7,772 nt of DNA. It comes from Acidobacteriota bacterium. Its GTDB lineage: Bacteria > Acidobacteriota > UBA4820 > DSQY01. Positions 5,163 to 7,772 of the stretch are shown here, one piece after another. Made by a program: the position numbers and the translations under genes. Each line of letters opens with the position of its first letter. Positions within the stretch are counted from its first letter, which is position 1. The stretch spans positions 1 to 7,772 of the forward strand of contig JAEMPZ010000172.1 of assembly GCA_022759065.1 (NCBI GenBank), in the 5' to 3' direction. The notes beneath the pieces were generated by a model. It did not search any database, had not been told where the DNA came from, and was given only the letters and a program-made list of their open reading frames with translations.

Positions 5163-7625
5163 ATGGTTTATGATCCGCACTCGACCGAGGCCCGGGTCCA
5201 GCAGAAATGGCGCGACGCCAATCTGTTCAAGACGGAGGAAAAGCCGGGCGTTCCTAAATACTACTGCCTCGAAATGTTCATGTACCCTTCGGGACGAATC
5301 CACATGGGCCACGTGCGCAACTACACCATCGGAGACGTGGTCGCCAGGTTTCACAGGATGCGCGGCGAAAACGTTCTTCACCCGATGGGCTTTGACGCCT
5401 TTGGCCTTCCCGCGGAAAACGCGGCGATAAAGGGCCAGGCGCACCCCAAGGAGTGGACCGACGCGAACATCGCTTCAATGAAGGTCCAGTTGAACAGGCT
5501 GGGCCTCATGTACGACTGGGAGCGGGAGGTCCGCACTTGCGAGCCTGGCTATTACCGCTGGAACCAGTGGTTCTTCTTGAAGATGATGGAACGGGGCCTC
5601 GCCTACAAGGCAAAGCGCAAAGTGAACTGGTGCCCTGACTGCGCGACCGTGCTTGCCAACGAGCAGGTTGAAGATGGAAGCTGCTGGCGTTGTCACAGCC
5701 AGGTCGAGCTCAAAGAGATGGAGCAGTGGTTTCTCAGGATAGGCAATTACTCCGAGGAGCTGCTGGCGGGGCTCGACGGGTTGTCGGAATGGCCGCCGGA
5801 AGTCGTCGCGATGCAGCGGAACTGGATAGGCCGTTCGGAAGGGGCCTACGTTGATTTCGCCGTCGCGGGGAAATCAGAGAAGATACGGGTATTCACGACG
5901 CGGATAGACACGATCTACGGCGCGACCTACGTTGTCCTGGCGCCTGAGCACCCTCTCGTCGAGGCGATTTGCGAGCCCGAGAGAAAGCAGGAGGTTGATG
6001 CCTTTCGAGCCGCGATGCGGTCGCAGAGCACGCACGATCGCGCCACGTCGAAAGAAAAGAAGGGCGTGTGCACGGGGGCTTTCGCGGTAAATCCATTCTC
6101 CGGCGAAAAAATTCCCGTTTACATAGCCAACTTCGTATTGATGGATTACGGCACTGGCGCGATCATGAGCGTGCCGGCCCACGACCAGCGCGACTTCGAG
6201 TTCGCGAAAGCGTACGGCCTCCCGATCCGCGTGGTCGTGCAGCCGGGCGGCCTGGAATCAGAGAACATGGCCGAGGCGTCGGCGCTTGACGGCGTCCTTC
6301 AGGACAGCGGCCCTTTCACTGGCATCAACAACCGAGAGGCGATGAAGCTCATGGCCGCTAGGGCCAAAGCCGAGGGGTTCGGCGAGCCGGCCGTGACCTT
6401 CAGGTTGAAGGACTGGGGCATCTCCCGCCAGAGATATTGGGGAACGCCGATCCCGGTAATCAACTGCGAGAAGTGCGGCGCCGTGCCGGTTCCTGAAAAT
6501 GATCTTCCCGTTCTTCTTCCTTACGACGTGCCATTTACCGGAAAGGGGGAGAGCCCGCTGGCAAGGGTTCCTAAGTTCGTCAACGCCAAATGTCCCAGGT
6601 GCGGGCAAGCGGCAAGGCGCGAAACCGACACGATGGACACCTTCGTTGATTCTTCGTGGTACTTTCTCAGGTACGTCAGCCCGAAAGAGGACAAGCGGCC
6701 TTTTGATCCCGAAGCCGCGCGCTACTGGGCTCCAGTTGATTTTTACATCGGCGGCATAGAACACGCGACGATGCACCTCATTTACTTCCGTTTCTTCACC
6801 ATGGTCCTTCGGGACCTTGGGCTTCTTCCATTCGGCGAGCCGGCGAAAAGGCTCATGTGCCAGGGCATGGTCATCAAAGATGGCGCGAAAATGTCCAAGA
6901 GCCTCGGCAACATCGTTGACCCAGACGCGATGATAGAACGCTACGGCGCCGACGCCGTGAGGCTGAACATCCTCTTCCTCTCCCCTCCGTGGGACCAGTT
7001 GGACTGGAAGGAAGCGGGGGCTGAAGGCGCCGCCCGTTTTCTGAACCGGGTTTATGATCTTATTGAAGAGGCCGCGCCAAAGCTTGTCGGCGAAGCTAAA
7101 GCGCCCAAAAATGGCGAGGCGCTGCTTCTGAGAAGAAAGACCCACCGCGCCATAGAGAGAATCACGGCGGAACTCGGCCAGAGGCTCAAGCTCAACACCG
7201 CCATTGCGGCGCTGATGGAACTCTGCAACGCCCAGCAGGCTTTTCTTTCTGGATTCAAAGAGACGCCGGAAGAGCGTTTCGCGCTGAAAGAGTCTCTGGA
7301 GGCGCTCGTCGCGATGCTCTCTCCCTTCGCTCCGCACCTCAGTGACGAGCTATGGGAAAAGCTGGGCCACGAAGGCTTTTTAGCTTTGGGGCCATGGCCG
7401 GCTTTTGACCCCGAAATAGCCAGGGAAGATGAAGTGACGCTCGCGGTTCAGGTCAACGGCAAGCTGAGGGGCCAGATCACGATGCCTCTGGGCGCATCGG
7501 ACGAGGAGGTTCTCGTGGCGGCAAAGGCCAACCCGAAGGTACAAGCGCACCTCGAAGGAAAAACGATAGTCAAGGAGCTTGTCGTAAAAGATCGCATCGT
7601 CAACATCGTCGTGAAGGAAAGATGA
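5163..7625 (+). CDS. leuS: Leucyl-tRNA synthetase
   Basis: LeuRS charges tRNA-Leu with leucine using ATP in the cytosol and proofreads misactivated amino acids. The 820 residues are full length for a bacterial enzyme. The class I signatures are present: HMGH at 47-50 in PSGRIHMGHVRNY and KMSKS at 576-580. A first zinc-type knuckle uses C157, C160, C174 and C177; a second set C435, C438, C477 and C480 lies after the editing domain, as in some bacterial LeuRS. The CP1 editing domain spans roughly 220-410, with the threonine-rich TTRIDTIYGATY at 246-257 and GTGAIMSVPAHDQRD at 330-344 containing the conserved editing aspartate D341. TTRID replaces the commoner TTRPD, a small variation. The anticodon-binding helical domain covers about 640-750, and the C-terminal domain (VQVNGKLRGQI, 762-772) ends the protein. 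The start at 5163 is set by ribosome-site spacing. It appears intact and editing-competent. Confidence 0.98.
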   Translation: MVYDPHSTEARVQQKWRDANLFKTEEKPGVPKYYCLEMFMYPSGRIHMGHVRNYTIGDVVARFHRMRGENVLHPMGFDAFGLPAENAAIKGQAHPKEWTDANIASMKVQLNRLGLMYDWEREVRTCEPGYYRWNQWFFLKMMERGLAYKAKRKVNWCPDCATVLANEQVEDGSCWRCHSQVELKEMEQWFLRIGNYSEELLAGLDGLSEWPPEVVAMQRNWIGRSEGAYVDFAVAGKSEKIRVFTTRIDTIYGATYVVLAPEHPLVEAICEPERKQEVDAFRAAMRSQSTHDRATSKEKKGVCTGAFAVNPFSGEKIPVYIANFVLMDYGTGAIMSVPAHDQRDFEFAKAYGLPIRVVVQPGGLESENMAEASALDGVLQDSGPFTGINNREAMKLMAARAKAEGFGEPAVTFRLKDWGISRQRYWGTPIPVINCEKCGAVPVPENDLPVLLPYDVPFTGKGESPLARVPKFVNAKCPRCGQAARRETDTMDTFVDSSWYFLRYVSPKEDKRPFDPEAARYWAPVDFYIGGIEHATMHLIYFRFFTMVLRDLGLLPFGEPAKRLMCQGMVIKDGAKMSKSLGNIVDPDAMIERYGADAVRLNILFLSPPWDQLDWKEAGAEGAARFLNRVYDLIEEAAPKLVGEAKAPKNGEALLLRRKTHRAIERITAELGQRLKLNTAIAALMELCNAQQAFLSGFKETPEERFALKESLEALVAMLSPFAPHLSDELWEKLGHEGFLALGPWPAFDPEIAREDEVTLAVQVNGKLRGQITMPLGASDEEVLVAAKANPKVQAHLEGKTIVKELVVKDRIVNIVVKER

Positions 7626-7629
7626 ACCC

Positions 7630-7758
7630 CCAAGACGCCAAGGCGCCAAGGGCACGAAGGGAAGAATCACAGGGAGGACGGGGAGGTCATGGAGGAAGAC
7701 AGGCGGTAGGCTGCGGGCTGTGAAAAGCAAGTATGAAGTATGAATTATGAAGGTTGAA
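7630..7758 (+). repeat. Mosaic of four short degenerate tandem motifs after leuS
   Basis: Starting 4 bases after the leuS stop the sequence is built of successive short tandem blocks. Three octamers (CCAAGACG, CCAAGGCG, CCAAGGGC; 7630-7653) come first. Three nonamers follow (CAGGGAGGA, CGGGGAGGT, CATGGAGGA; 7670-7696), then three heptamers (CAGGCGG, TAGGCTG, CGGGCTG; 7700-7720). The last block is four heptamers (GTATGAA, GTATGAA, TTATGAA, GGTTGAA; 7731-7758). The blocks are on one strand, purine-rich and non-coding as far as I can see. From memory, degenerate intergenic strings of this style occur in several bacterial phyla with large environmental genomes, but I cannot confirm a match. It may continue past the window edge. 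No terminator with a T-run is visible after leuS. Confidence 0.7.
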
Positions 7759-7772
7759 GGGCGTGAGACGTG

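Noticed and set aside
6258..7337. 359-codon open frame on the - strand opposite leuS
   Set aside because: It lies wholly inside the unambiguous leuS gene, its translation resembles no family I know, and long antisense frames are expected where codons are biased toward G/C at third positions.
7630..7758. CRISPR array at the right edge
   Set aside because: Units are 7-9 bases, directly abutting and degenerate, without constant repeats of about 25-37 bases or unique spacers.

Overview
The window is a GC-rich, densely coding stretch of bacterial chromosome with every recognisable gene on the + strand. It holds six protein genes: cdsA (cut by the left edge), dxr, rseP, a short crotonase-like gene, an acyl-CoA dehydrogenase gene and leuS. 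Gene content shows a bacterium that uses the MEP (non-mevalonate) isoprenoid pathway, has a site-2 protease of the RseP type and metabolises acyl-CoAs. The cdsA-dxr-rseP order is common in Gram-negative and related phyla. Together with the tail of short degenerate tandem motifs it would suit a deltaproteobacterium-like or uncultured-phylum genome, but I cannot name a phylum from these bases alone.

Layout. Positions 1-3179 hold the envelope/isoprenoid block cdsA, dxr, rseP, with stop/start overlaps at both junctions that imply translational coupling. Positions 3177-3819 hold a divergent, shortened member of the enoyl-CoA hydratase (crotonase) superfamily. Its apparent N-terminus (MTDWDNIR...) lies in a different frame, starts inside the rseP stop codon and ends on the GTG that can restart the main frame, so the gene looks frameshifted or split. 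A gap of about 90 bases (3820-3907) contains a possible -10 element and a small hairpin followed by four T. Positions 3908-5053 encode a canonical acyl-CoA dehydrogenase. A gap of 109 bases (5054-5162) carries a perfect 10-base palindrome and a degenerate repeat. Positions 5163-7625 encode a complete leucyl-tRNA synthetase. The last 147 bases contain no gene but are a mosaic of short tandem motifs with unit lengths of 8, 9, 7 and 7.

How the genes fit together. CdsA makes CDP-diacylglycerol for phospholipids, Dxr makes MEP for isoprenoids (including undecaprenyl carriers), and RseP performs intramembrane proteolysis in envelope signalling: a membrane-biogenesis group. The crotonase-like protein and the acyl-CoA dehydrogenase resemble two consecutive beta-oxidation steps, but the former has lost part of the standard active site, so a simple two-step pathway is doubtful. 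LeuS is an independent housekeeping gene. I see no defence system, mobile element, CRISPR array or RNA gene. The unusual material is the crotonase-like gene with its broken start, and the repeat family found on both sides of leuS.
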